Shown here piece by piece: positions 11,441 to 23,785 of a stretch of DNA of 64,000 nt; the first letter of the stretch is position 1, and each line of letters starts with the position of its first letter. Source of the DNA: Anthonomus grandis grandis (lineage: Eukaryota > Arthropoda > Insecta > Coleoptera > Curculionidae); NCBI RefSeq assembly GCF_022605725.1, contig NC_065558.1:5890001-5954000 (forward strand), in the 5' to 3' direction. The position numbers and the translations under genes were made by a program. The notes under the pieces were generated by a model, which saw only the letters and a list, made by a program, of their open reading frames with translations, had not been told where the DNA came from and did not search any database.

Positions 11441-12960
11441 ATGGCCGATAACAACAAGAAACTCTTGCCGGATACCCAAAATCGAGCTCGAAAAAGATCT
11501 TTTCAACCACAAGAATGGAAAAGGGAAAAAGCTAAAGTAGCAAGGTAAGCTAAGACCAAGTATAAAAATAAATAAATAGTTAACTAAGAAACGTAATAAA
11601 TGTTTACAATACGTTAAATGACTGTGATATTAATATTTTTCTCATAAATATTTGCCCTTTTAATAATATTTAAAAATGTTGCTGAAGTTTTTGTTTAATT
11701 CTTTGCCGAGTTTTTATTGTTTGAGAAATAATTAAAATTGCTTAAATTATTAATAATGTAATGCATATTTTCTACAACTATTCCAACCTATAGAAACAAA
11801 TTCATAAAAAAAATCGAGCAATCGTCAAAGCTATTTCAAGCTGAGCTTATTTTTTTTTTTGTTTCAGATATTCACCTAAATCTTTACCAGAATTTCCCAA
11901 ATGTGGACATAGGGAAAGTAATGGACCATTTCTATGCTGGCATCTTACCATGAACGATATGAAGGAGTTTCATAGAAGTTTTTATTCAAGCAAGAAGAAA
12001 GCTGACCAAGATGCATTTCTTTTAAGTTATTGCTCAGGATCCACGCCTGCAAGAAAAAGAAGTAGAGGGCGTGCTGCTAGTAAGCCAAAAGCAGTGTCTT
12101 TAACCTATAAGGTACGACAGCAAGACGGTAAAGCAGTTCAAGTATGTAGGGAGGCATTTCTGGGTATCTTAGGAGTGAAAAAGGACAGAATATTGCGCCT
12201 GGTGAAAAAGTTTATAAACACAGAAACAGTGCCAAAGGAGAATCGTGGCGGTGATCGTGTTATGGGGAAAAACGATCACAAAAAGGTTTGCATGAAGACA
12301 TTCATTGAATCATTAAGGTGCACCGAAAGTCACTATTGCCGCTCTGATAGTCCACATCGTGTTTATTTGCCTTGTGACTTAAACATAAAAAAACTATGGA
12401 ATGTCTACAACGAACAAGCTGAGCCTGATCAAAAAGTGAAGCAGTGCTACTTTCGAAAACATTTTAATAGGAAATACAATGTTGGATTCAGAACACCTCA
12501 AACAGATCTTTGTTCAACCTGTTTCAATATAAAGAAAAAATTAGGAGATGCACGGATCCTAAGGAAAAGCAGTCATTTATTACAAATCACAGAGTCCATA
12601 CTCTTCAAGCCAAAAGCTTCTTTGCTTTTCTCAAACAAAACTCCGATGAAGTAGTAAATATTTCTTTTGACTGTCAAAAAAATTTACCCCTACCGAAATT
12701 ACCCGATCAGCAGGCCTATTTTTTAATGCAAATTAACTTTTTTAATTTTGGAGTTGTCATAGGAAGTTCAAAATCACCATTAACAAAAGAAAACGTAAGG
12801 TGTTATACATGGACAGAAGTCGAAAGACCCAAGAGCTCCAATGAGATTGCATCTGCTATTCATCATACTCTAAGTACGTATGAGTTTAAAGCTACTAACA
12901 AAATCATCTGCAAAAAATTGAAGACAGATTTAGCTAATTTCTGACTTTCGGAAGAAAATC
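11441..12960 (+). pseudogene. WSDNC-family transposase-like gene, copy A (N-terminal two-thirds)
   Basis: Exon 1 (11441-11544) starts MADNNKKLLPDTQNRARKRS and ends in a GTAAGC donor. Exon 2 starts at 11868 after TTTTGTTTCAG, in matching phase, and stays open to 12654; a one-base frameshift near 12540 passes the sequence to another frame that is open to 12944. Key stretches are CREAFLGILGVKKDRILRLV, CTESHYCRS, KYNVGFRTPQTDLCSTC and FDCQKNLPLPKLPDQQAY. The same stretches occur in copy B at 51-55 kb, which continues into IWSDNCPSQNRN and GHTHLEAD; here the sequence stops before that point. Family proteins of this kind in animals are mostly called uncharacterised. I read them as DDE-type transposases because the conserved D residues (FDxQK, WSDN) and H/E/D cluster are spaced as in an RNase-H fold, but that is inference. 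Broken and truncated here. Confidence 0.62.
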
Positions 12961-13218
12961 TTATTCTTAGATGATTTATTATATTGTCGAGAGACCTATA
13001 ATAAATTGAAATTAGCCAAAACTTTTGTGCCTCATTTTTTATCAAGGTGAATTTAAGAACGTTTCTTCGTGTACTGCGGAAGTGGAAGCTTCAACCACAT
13101 ATTCTTTAAGTCTTATACTTTCTGTTTTTTTACGTTTTGAACAATTTTTTTGGGGAGGCTAATTTCATTTAAAGGGGGCTAAGCCCCCCCTAGCCCCCCC
13201 CTAACTCCGCCCATGTTG

Positions 13219-14281
13219 GGATTATTTGCATTTGGAAACATCAAACATAAAGCGAAAATCAGTTCGTTCCTTAAGAATTCCAAATAACGTTGACCTGTTA
13301 AGGTACCTTCGAAGAAAAATGGACCTATGACTCTGTCATTGATAATGCCGGCCCAAACATTCACAGATTGAGGATATTGGGTATGAGCTTCAATCACCCA
13401 ATTTGGATTGGAGGAAGACCAGTAACGGCAGTTCTGTCTGTTCACTATACCATTGAGACAGAAGGTCGACTCGTCAGAAAAAATTATTCTACGAGTAAAA
13501 AGACGGTCGTTATGGCAGACATTCATTATAGTTTCGCAAAACTCTAATCGACGATCTGTATCATCTTCGTTAAGTTCGTGGATTAATTTTAATTTATAGG
13601 GATGATATTTTGCCTTTTTCAAAATTCTTCTTAAAGATGTTTTTCCAACATCGTTATCTAGTGCTGCCTGTCTAGTCGGTATATGAGGATTTTCTTCAAC
13701 AACATTTAACTTCTTTTCCTCGGAAATTGAGGGACCACCCGATCTGGGTCGATCTCTGAATTCTAAATCTAATTCCCTAAATTTTCTTTCTAGTTTGCTA
13801 ACGGTAGACTGAGATATTGTCTTATCAGGATACTTGGTATTAAACATTTCACAAGCCTGGTGTTGGGTCCTAATGCGATCACCACATCCTATCATAATTA
13901 GTATTTCTATTCTCTTAGTTTCACTTAACTTATTCATCTTTTCAGGCAATATTAAATTTTACAATAAACAAGGAGCAACAAATATCAAGACTGCTTGATA
14001 CCTGTCACTTCAAAAAATGATGACAACATCATTGCAACAATGGATGAAAAAACACAAAAAACAAGGTTACCTTAGTAAGAGTGTTACATAGTTGCATGAA
14101 TTATTGTATGTTCAGAAATTCAACCGTAAATTTCTCAGTACCTGTTGACACTAGCTAGTTAGGACATTGTACATGAAATATCTCTAGAATTTTCTGTTCT
14201 TTAAGAATACAGAATAAAAAATAGGTATTTCCATTTCAAAAATTGAAGTTGATGGTCGTAACTTATTTTTGGACCACCCTG
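13219..14281 (-). mobile_element. Truncated mariner-superfamily relic (DUF4817-type)
   Basis: The minus strand encodes, from 13949, an N-terminal helix-turn-helix region (MPEKMNKLSETKRIEILIMI...) and the first catalytic block, IIFSDESTFCLNG, then VNVWAGIIND. This is the insect mariner-like group with a DUF4817-style DNA-binding half. The open frame breaks off after about 245 family-type residues, just before the second and third catalytic aspartates would come, so the enzyme is dead. The intact outer end is at 14281, where CCACCCTG abuts TA, giving a TACAGGGTGGTCC terminus. The inner end is lost at about 13218, in a C/G-run-rich junction with a GGGGGCTTAGCCCCC-like hairpin. Confidence 0.78.
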
Positions 14282-14283
14282 TA

Positions 14284-14934
14284 TATATAAAATTATAGTA
14301 AGAAAACCCGCAGTTAAAAATAAAAATCGACGTGTCCGAGCACGAATATACCCCTGAATTTTAAATGAATTTATTCCGGACTTTTGGCTCTCACTGTATA
14401 TTTTACTACACAATCTAATTCCTTTCTAACAATCTCCATTTCTCTCTTTCATAACAATTCCAGTTGGCATAACCACGAAACACAAAAGAAATATTTCCCA
14501 TTATACAATACAGCGTTTTTTTCATATATTATAGCGTAGAGTCGTCGCAACAAAAACCTGATTTAATTCTGTCAGGGAGTACGCTATACATTGTGTTCAG
14601 TCAGTGTCGAAAACGAATAAAATTACCATCGGTGGTACTGGATGGAATAAAGCTGGGAAAAATATTATTTACCGGTTTCTAAACTGTAATTACAAATTAA
14701 TTAGACACGCAATGGTCGGATTTTCAAACCGCAGACCATTGGCGCACAGGAAACGAGGAGCTTGAAATTGATTTTTTAAAGCTTCTAGTTTGGAGGTTCT
14801 TTGCTTTATTTTATTAATTAAAAGAGCTTCAAATAATCACAACTTTTGTATCTTAGTGATGAAACGGTGTTGCGATTACGTTTACACCGAAACTAAATTC
14901 ATCAAAAATGTACCTTGCATAGAATATATTTTTT
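14284..14934. other. No gene recognised
   Basis: AT-rich sequence with no recognisable gene or repeat. A frame at 14790-15071 is a product of the AT-rich repeat array that follows. Confidence 0.4.
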
Positions 14935-16440
14935 TAATTTCTCCAGACTCCAGACAAAAATTACAATTAACTGCCTGGAAATTCAGCCATTTTAAGTTAC
15001 TTACTTTTAAATTTTCCAAGCTGTTTGTCCTTTTGATGTCATATTTTATGTATCTCAAGAATTTAAAGTAACGTTTTATCGCATTCAGCAGGCATTCCAA
15101 GTCAATTTTATATATGCCAGAAATTTCAAATAATTTTTATGTGTTTCAGGCGTTAGAAATTAATTTTTGATTTTATTCCAGGCATTTACGTCATTTTTTG
15201 ACTTCCAGGGCTTCTTCTTAGTCATATCTTCTTATTCCTGAAGAGTTGTGCCGTCATGTCTATGAACACTGATGGGTCGATTGTCTCCACTGCTGTCGAT
15301 CTTCTGCTATATTTTTCTGCAAGGCTTGCCCTGTAATTTCTTTAATTTGGTCTATCCACCGTGATGGGGATCTTTCTCTTGATCTTTTACCTTCTCCTTT
15401 GCCCTGCACGATAAGTTTTTCTAGATTGTCTTTGTCTCTCCTGGTGATGTGTCCGAAGTAACCCAGAATGCGGCGTCGGCAGCTGGAGGACAATCGATCG
15501 GTGATTCCTAATTCGTTTAATATCGACACATTGGTCCGGTGTGCAGTCCAGGGTATGCGAAGCATCCTCCGCCAGCACCACATTTCAAAAGCATCTATTC
15601 GGTGCCTGTCGCTCGACTTTATTGTCCAGGATTCGGAACCATACGAAAAAATCGAAAACACTAGGGTGTTTAGGGTGTAGTTTGACATTGCTGTCCTCGC
15701 TAATGCTATCCGCCTTCTTATTTCTGTTTCACACCCTCCCTTGCTGTTTATTAGGGACTCTAAGTAGATGAATTCATCTACTACTTCAATTCTATTTTGC
15801 AGATTTCTTAACTATATGGTGTTACTCCTATCAATGACCATTAACTTGGTCTTGTCTAGATTTATTTCGAGACCTAGAGCTCGGCTTTCATTAGCGACCT
15901 GATCAATAAGGGTAACCATCTCATCTTCATCTCTTGTTATTAGGGTAGTGTCGTCCGCGTATCTGAGATTACATATCTTACACACCTCCTTCAAAATTTT
16001 CCAGGGCTCGTCTCATTATGAATTCACCGTAGGCATTGAAGAGTCTCGGTGATAGGATACATCCTATGTATTTTGAAAATGTTTGATCTTTTATTGTCGA
16101 GACTAACTATGACATTGGTATTTTCATATAGGTTGGTTATTAAAGATATGAAATGCGGAGGAACTCCCATTTCTTTCAATACGTTCCAGAGACTACTCCA
16201 TCGAACACTGTCGAAAGCCTTTTTGTAATCTATAAAGCACAAGAGCATGGGGGTATTGAACTCAGGGCATGAATCCAGGGCAAGGCGAGTGAAAAAGAGC
16301 ATGACGAAAAGACAAAATTCATAGTTACTTCCAGGAATTTACCTCAAATTCCTGTAACTAACTTAAAATGCCTGGAGTAAAATTGAAAATTATTTAAGAA
16401 ATGTGTCAATTACCGACCTCAAAATACCTCCAAGGATCGA
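14935..16440. repeat. CCTGGAA-bearing short-repeat array, split by a LINE
   Basis: Diverged units carrying TGCCTGGAA or its complement TTCCAGGCA recur at 14935-15215 and resume at 16318-16440; the RTE-like LINE at 15216-16315 sits between the halves. The same motif fills a second array at 27.3-28.35 kb, where phrases such as AAAATGCCTGGA recur. Units are irregular in length and poorly conserved outside the motif. This is probably a decayed satellite or minisatellite. Confidence 0.55.
15216..16315 (-). mobile_element. RTE-like LINE fragment, antisense
   Basis: Read on the minus strand the segment encodes, in order, CFIDYKKAFDSVRW (RT palm, 16302-16024), GCILSPRLFNAYGEF, the catalytic LRYADDTTLITRDEDEM (about 15967-15920), and from 15688 a C-terminal domain with FSYGSESWT, MWCWRRMLRIPW and RRILGYFGHITRRD. 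This is the abundant insect endonuclease-reverse-transcriptase type. There are at least two frame breaks, near 16030 and 15810. The 3' end is an AAGAAG-type tail at about 15216-15230. The endonuclease domain is missing, so the copy is 5'-truncated and inactive. It interrupts the CCTGGAA array. Confidence 0.85.
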
Positions 16441-16499
16441 AAAATTTGATCCAAATTAAAAATTAGCAAAAAAGTCAGTTTTGATCATTAATATTCTTG

Positions 16500-19165
16500 T
16501 ACTGTGTCAAAAAAAAATGGGGAATTTTTACCATCATCTTTGGCAGCCTGTAAAATATGTTTCAATTAAGATATCAACTTGAAATATATTTTAAAATATA
16601 AAATGACGTTTTCTTAACGATCTAGTAAAACTTTGGGCAAATGTGGACCATTTTTAAAGGAGTTGCGGACTTTTTTGTTCTAACGGTCCGAAAAAAATAG
16701 GAAAATTTTTACTATTATCTTCGACAGCCCGTAGAACATTTTTCAATTAGAATATCAACTTGAAATATATTTAAAAACATAAAATGACGTTTTCTCAATG
16801 ATTTAGTGGAACTTTGGGCAAATTTGGACCATTTTTAAAGGTGTTTCGGACTTTTTGTACTAAGGGTCCGAAAAAATAGGAAAATTTTTATCATCATCTT
16901 CGACAGCCTGTAAAATATTTTTCAATTAGGATATCAACTTGAAATACATTTACAAATATAAAATGACGTTTTCTTACTGATGGAACTTTGGGCAAATTTG
17001 GACCATTTTTAAAGGTGTTGCGGACTTTTTTGTACTAAAGGTCCGAAAAAATGGGAAAATTTTTATCATCATCTTCGATAGCCTGTTAAAATATTTTTCA
17101 ATTAGGATATCATTTTAAAATATATTTAAAAACATAAAATGATGTTTTCCTAACGATCTAGTGGAACTTTGGGCAAATTTAGACCATTTTTAAAGGAGTT
17201 ACGGACTTTTTTGTACTAAGGATCCGAAAAAATGAGAAAATTTTTATCATCATCTTCGACAGCCTGTTAAATTATTTTTCAATTAGGATATCAACTTGAA
17301 ATACATTTACAAATATAAAATGACGTTTTCTCAATGATTTAGTGGAACTTTGGACAAATTTGGACCATTTTTAAAGGTGTTGCGGACTTTTTTTGTACTA
17401 AGGGTCCGAAAAAATAGGAAAATTTTTACCATCATCTTCGATAGCCTGTTAAAATATTTTTCAATTAGGATATCAACTTGAAATACATTTACAAATATAA
17501 AATGACGTTTTCTTAATGATTTAGTGGAACTTTGGGCAAATTTGAACCATTTTTAAAGGTGTTGCGGACTTTTTTGTACTAAGGGTCCGACAAAATAGGA
17601 AAATTTTACCATAATCTTCGATGGCCTTGTAAAATATTTTTCAATTAGAATGTTCACTTGAAATATATTTAAAAATATAAAATGGTATTTGCCCAACGAT
17701 CTAGTAAAACTTTGGGCAAATCTGGACCATTTTTAAAGGAGTTCCGGACTTTTTTTGTACTAAGGGTCCGAAAAAATAGGAAAATTTTTACCATCATCTT
17801 CGATAGCCTGTTAAAATATTTTTCAATTAGGATATCAACTTGAAATACATTTACAAATATAAAATGAGGTTTTCTTAATGATCTAGTAAAACTTTGGGCA
17901 AATCTTGACCATTTTTAAAGGTGTTGCGGACTTTTTTGTACTAAGGGTCCGAAAAAATGAGAAAATTTTTACCATCATCTTCGATAGCCTGTTAACATAT
18001 TTTTCAATTAGGATATCAACTTGAAATACATTTACAAATGTAAAATGACGTTTTCTTAATGATTTAGTGGAACTTTGGACAAATTTGGACCATTTTTAAA
18101 GGTGTTGCGGACTTTTTTGTACTAAGGGTCCGACAAAATAGGAAAATTTTACCATAATCTTCGATGGCCTTGTAAAATATTTTTCAATTAGAATGTTCAC
18201 TTGAAATATATTTAAAAATATAAAATGGTATTTGCCCAACGATCTAGTAAAACTTTGGGCAAATCTGGACCATTTTTAAAGGAGTTCCGGACTTTTTTTG
18301 TACTAAGGGTCCGAAAAAATAGGAAAATTTTTACCATCATCTTCGATAGCCTGTTAAAATATTTTTCAATTAGGATATCAACTTGAAATACATTTACAAA
18401 TATAAAATGAGGTTTTCTTAATGATTTAGTGGAACTTTGGGCAAATTTGGACCATTTTTAAAAGTGTTGCGGACTTTTTTGTACTAAGGGTCCGAAAAAA
18501 TGAGAAAAAAATTTTACCATCATCTTCGATAGCTTGTAAAATATTTTTCAATTAGAATGTTCACTTGAAATATATTTAAAAATATAAGATGACGTTTTTT
18601 CAATGATTTAGTGGAACTTTGGGCAAATTTGGACCATTTTTAAAGGAGTTGCGGACTTTTTGTACTAAGGGTCCGAAAAAATAGGAAAAATTTTACCGTC
18701 ATCTTCGATAGCCTGTTAAAATATTTTTCAATTAGGATATCATTTTAAAATATATTTAAAAACATAAAATGACGTTTTCGTAACGATCTAGTGGAACTTT
18801 GGGCAAATTTGGACCATTTTTAAAGTAGTTGCGGACTTTTTTGTACTAAGGGTCCAAAAAAATGGGAAAATTTTTACCATCATCTTCGATAGCCTGTAAA
18901 ATATTTTTCAATTAGGATATCAACTTGAAATATATTTACAAACATAAAATGACGTTTTCTTAATGATCTAGTGGAACTTTGGGCAAATTTGGACCATTTT
19001 TAAGGGAGGTACGGCCGTTTTTGTTAGAACCTTAGATTCTAAAAAAAGTGGAAATTTTTACCCTAATGTTTGACAGCATGTAATAAATTTTGCAACTAAA
19101 ATATCAATTTCAAATATCTTTAAACCCATAAAATAAAGTTTTCCGAACAATTTAGTTGAACTTAG
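16500..19165. repeat. 181-bp satellite, about 15 tandem units
   Basis: The anchor CTTTGGGCAAAT (or CTTTGGACAAAT) starts at 16631, 16812, 16986, 17167, 17348, 17530, 17710, 17892, 18072, 18252, 18435, 18617, 18797 and 18977, a period of 180-183 bp apart from one 174-bp unit with a small deletion. Each unit has a short inverted repeat, CGGAC...GTCCG, around a T-run. A three-unit block is duplicated: 17530-17890 matches 18072-18430 almost base for base at an offset of 542-543, including rare variants such as GGTCCGACAAAAT. The ends decay into single-copy sequence at both sides. Confidence 0.93.
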
Positions 19166-20170
19166 TGCTGCCATCTCCTCAACGTGGAGAATCTTTGAAA
19201 TTTTGGAAATAATGCAGCACTAGGATTAATCCCTGCTTCACTACCACCTGAATCGTGACTCAATAATTGTGAAAATTGACGTCTGGTGACTTCTTATTAG
19301 TCACCATTGGCGTTAACACTTTATTCTTATTAAATTCAGTAATAATGCCCCAATAGAACCATAATTCCCTAAAAATTAGCGAAATATAAAAAAACTAAAG
19401 CGTTTTATATATGTCAGAACAAAAAAACAATAAAAATATACCGGTATTATTATTTGTTTATCAACCATTACCATTTTTATTGTTGGGGACCTCATTTAAA
19501 AGTTAAATGAGTCAGTTTATGCCGCTTGCATTATTCATGAGGAAATTTCGGGTATGTATATGCGTACACCTTGTCGTATATCGGTGAGTTTAATACACTT
19601 TTATCACAAACGAACAGAAAAAAATCAACACCATTACATACGTGCCGAAATTTTGAAAATATGCTTTTATTTTTATCACTAATTCTGTTTTACCTGATAA
19701 AACTATTTTTTTATTACGCAGGGTGACCGAAACGCACAAAGAAATTACAGAAAAACTCTACTATGTTCCTGCGAATTTTTCCAGAAAGATTCTTCGCCTT
19801 GCTTGTCTTCGATTGGCCACCCTGTATGTATGTCTAACAGTACTTATTAATTGGTACGTTTGTTTGGTAATAACTCGATTTTACACTATATGATGGCTCT
19901 CAACAGATGGCTGGTACCATCTGCCGCGTGTATGTATGATTGAGTGTTTAAAACGCCGTGCATAGACGAGATATATAATGTATTTAGAAACCGTTTAGTT
20001 GTCATGAGTGAAAATCCGGAATGTCTCAAATAAAGGTACAAGACTGACACATTTTCCAACGTATAAACCCATCGGAGGCCGAAGGATCATTGATGTGGTA
20101 TTTCTATGATATCAAAGTCATTCTCGAAACACACATCCATGCTATCAGGTCTTTTTTTACTAATTTGGTA
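19166..20170. other. No gene; one mini-element
   Basis: Mostly unrecognised AT-rich DNA. The single structured item is the short inverted-repeat element at 19721-19827, listed separately. Confidence 0.4.
19721..19827. mobile_element. Mariner-like miniature element, about 107 bp
   Basis: The segment begins CAGGGTGACCGAAACG and ends CGATTGGCCACCCTG followed by TA, so the ends are imperfect inverted repeats of the CAGGGTGRCC type seen on the mariner-superfamily elements of this window. It has no coding capacity. Its short length and TA on the right suggest a non-autonomous derivative. No precise TA is visible on the left (ACG), so the left boundary is uncertain. Confidence 0.45.
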
Positions 20171-21260
20171 CCATTCGTTTACCACATAAACAAAAAAATT
20201 GAACAAGGTCTCGAGACATTCTGAGCGCTCTCAATATGTCGTAGTTAAATCTGACAGTAGAGGTGTAGTGCCTCAAGTTGTTAGACAATGCTTTTCTGAT
20301 AGTAATTACTCTTTTTGCGGATGATTTAAAAATATATAACCCTATTAAAAGTCCATCAGATATTTCTAACTTTGTACATTACTGTACTTTGAACAAATCA
20401 TTTATTAATCCAGGAAAATGTCACTGTATGTTTTGCTCAAAGTAATTATCGCAAATACAGGACAAATATGATGTTTATATTGATGGAACTAAATTAAATT
20501 ATGTGGATTGTATTAGGGATTTGGTTGTAGCCTTGGATTCCAGACTGTTGTTTGACTTACATCAAGAGAATTATGTTCAAAAAGCGATTAAAAATATAGG
20601 ATTATATCTCGGATAACTATCGATTTTACTAATATTAAATAAACAATTTTATTATATGATTCGTTGGCAAGGCCTATCCTTGAATATGCAATAGTTGTTG
20701 GGAATCCGATGTATCACAAATTTATGGATCAGTTGGAAAGGGTACAACGTAAATTTGTAATTACTCGAAATTTCAGGTTTAATCGACCTAAACATTTTTT
20801 CAGTTGTAGTAAAAAGTTACAATTTTAAGGTAAAAAGTCTTTTGAAAAACGTAGATTTTTTTTTTATTTAATTTTTTTATATAGGATTATTAATAATGAA
20901 ATTGACTCTTTTTTCTGTTTATAAAACTTATATATTACTACTACTAATATTCTACATAACAAGCAATCTCTTAATATTTCCAGATACTCTTTCACCTATT
21001 TATCAAACTCTCCAATATTTAGAAGTGTTAGAAATTGTAATATATTCCAACGAAGACTTATTCATTTTATTAGTTTTATTCCTTTCCTTTTTAGATAACC
21101 AGAGCATTATTATAGGTTCATACTATGAATTGATAAATTTTGTACCTGCTTCCATATTGATTGTTATTTGAGGATTTTAAATTAAGTCAAATGTTATTAT
21201 AATTCCTGTTTGTTATTTGTTAATTGGTTAGTATTCATCTCTGCTTTTCGTTTTATTTAA
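20170..21260 (+). pseudogene. Dead LINE, RT domain (Jockey/CR1-like)
   Basis: The plus strand shows SERSQYVVVKSDSRGVVPQ then, after a gap, LFADDLKIYNPIKSPSDI, which is the catalytic FADD block of a non-LTR reverse transcriptase, followed by FINPGKCHCMFCSK. Downstream, in another frame, NNEIDSFF and LNISRYSFTYLSNSPIFRS match the C-terminal end of Jockey/CR1 proteins, the same part kept at 4700-5083. Stops and frame changes are frequent. The open frame at 20896-21171 is out of phase with the real remnant. Confidence 0.72.
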
Positions 21261-23785
21261 GTAAATAATTAAAAAATAGGGAAGAGGCACTTGTACCACC
21301 ATGTCCAATTGCAACACACGGGGATGATCTGAGTTAATTTGTTTAGACGCCAGTAAAATTTCAATAATTTCTAATAACCCAACTATCAAATTCCACTGTC
21401 ACCAATGTGTCAAAAAAAGAATAACTTACCAAATGAGGACATACAACATAGAGTGGCGTTGCGATTTTCTGTTACAAATTTTAAATGATAATAAGTACGT
21501 CCCTGTTCGCCTTTAAAAATTATTTAAGTATTGACAGATAAAGCATGTGTTAACTGTCAATTGTCAATAATTCTACGGGTCATCTGCAACAGGTCCGCAC
21601 TAAGTTACTATTTTCAAAATAATAATTTTGTAGTATAGATTTTGGTTAGATCCACAACTCACAGTAAGTAGTCAATACATCTATCTATTTTGAAGGTTAA
21701 GAAGTTAGGTTATATTACTCTGAGACCAGCACTGGATTTGTCCTATTTTCAAAAAATCACAACTGGTAAGTAAATATAATATTCTCTTTACCTCATTAAG
21801 TTCTTATTAGCGATAGCATGAACTGGATTGCTGCTCTACTAAACCTCATCAGGTTTCCACAATAGTCCCTTTAGAACTATTTAACCACAACCAGTACTTA
21901 ACCACAAAGAAATGTAACGCTCAGGCGTTTGTTATACATCGGTGGTACTGCCAAAGCCTCAATATATATATATATAGATATATATTTACTAGATATATAT
22001 ATAGGTACGAACGCGGGTAAAAGGTGAACGTTCTACGGGTACTGGGCCGATTTTACGAGAGGAGTTCCTATTGCCGCGCTGGTATCTAATAAATAATTTA
22101 TGGCTGATGAACCGTGCAGACTATCCGGTCCTGGTAGTGCACGCCGCTATATTCATGTCTATATTTTTTTAATGTTGTAAACACGTAGAAAGTGGTACTG
22201 CTGCCCTGCTACTTCTGAATATTATTAAAAAATAAAATAATAAATTTAATGTTGATTCTCTCCGTTAAAATGTCATCGGATAAAAGGGGGCCACGCCAAG
22301 TCGAGACCATTGTCCGTCATTGTTACGAGCAAGAGGAAGAAGACAGATAGCAGAAACGTGCCCGAGATCTAATCGGTTGATGCTTAGATCTTAAAAAGGA
22401 ACAACAACGGAACGAGAGTCAGGGGATTTTGACGGGTTGGTACTCGATGGCGGAATTCTTAAGAAAAAAGGACTGAAACTGGAAATCCGTAAGTGGTACC
22501 CAGGGTTCTATAAAACTGGTAATAGAATAAATGGAATGTGGTGAGCAGTGGTGATGAATAGGGTGAGCCTCAGTATTAGGAGCGTGAAGGCTAGATTAGG
22601 AGCAAAATTTCAAAGTTTCAGTGTTTTTTTTTCTAATACCACCCTGGAATTATTTATTTTATTTTTTAGTTAACTTATTAAAAAACGTGTTTATATTAAA
22701 AAAAAAATAATTTAAATATTAATCTCTGTCTGAGACATGACTTTGGCCATAAGTTGTTCTCTCTCGTACTCATTGTGGCACTGTAGCAATTTCTCATTTG
22801 CCTAAGAATTTTGAATGAGACAAAGATAATCTTATAGCAAAAATAATATTTAGGAGAGACATAGGTATAAATTATTCTTTGTAAATTATGTTTTATTTCG
22901 AAAAAAATTTGTCAGGTGTTCCAAAAAAGAATCCAGAACCAAAAACAAAATAGTATCTGTGAACATGTTTCTCTCACTAATAGATATCTTCGTCTAACTG
23001 GTTCTACTCTTCAAAAATGCATGTGGTAAATAATGAGTTAGACAAAGATGGATATTGGGTTTACCTCGATTTAAGGTTATGTATCCTTTTTTGGACCAAT
23101 AGGGCGATGATAAAACTAGAATACTAGAATTCTGATCTGTCATTAATGTAAAATTTATTCTATATGGTTAACGAATCTTCAAAGGTCATTAAAATACGAA
23201 ACTCTATTGCATTGAATGCTCAAAACTCGTCAATTAAATGTCAAATGTTTGAATGGTAACAGTGTTGCCAGTACTCAAAAACGTACGTGCATCTTGCTGA
23301 CATAATGACGCCTCGTCATTTTTGCGATGTTTTGCAAAATTTTCTATTTCGCCGCTAAGTGGCAACATCGTAATAATTGTCATTTTCTCTTGACAGTAGA
23401 CATGACAATCGTCAAACATTTATTTATTTAATAGACCTTTAGGTTTGGTCGTATAGTTTATTAGTTCAGACCAAAAATCTACCTGGAGCACAGGTGTAAA
23501 CCGAACAAGAAGAAGAAGAAGAAGAAGAAGAAGAAGAAGAAGAAGAAGAAGAAGAAGAAGAAGAAGAAGAAGACATTTAAGTTATTAAATATTGATGTGG
23601 TTGATGATGATGGGTTGTGTAAGATTGGATAAGTTTCCCCAAGATATAAAAGAAACAAAATAACAAGAAAATTACGTTAATTTTGTCAAATTTAGATAGT
23701 TGGGGGCGTTACCATGCATACATACGTCACGGAAATGCGATAAATACCAAAACTTGACATTGACAGATGAAGGTTAAAATATAAC
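21261..23785. other. No gene recognised; microsatellites
   Basis: No protein family is visible. The stretch holds a TA-rich microsatellite at 21959-22004 and a trinucleotide tract at 23507-23573. A small frame at 23419-23234 on the minus strand is unremarkable. Confidence 0.4.
23507..23573. repeat. (AAG)n microsatellite
   Basis: About 22 uninterrupted AAG units. It follows the sequence GTGTAAACCGAAC and could be the expanded 3' tail of an RTE-type retro-insertion, since the RTE at 15.2 kb also ends in AAGAAG; no target duplication is evident. Confidence 0.95.

Noticed and set aside
16500..19165. CRISPR-like array
   Set aside because: Units are 181 bp, directly tandem and without unique spacers; the sequence is eukaryotic satellite.
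20896..21171. Leu/Ile-rich frame that looks like a membrane protein
   Set aside because: The neighbouring frame holds the true decayed LINE C-terminus, so the hydrophobic reading is a shifted frame.
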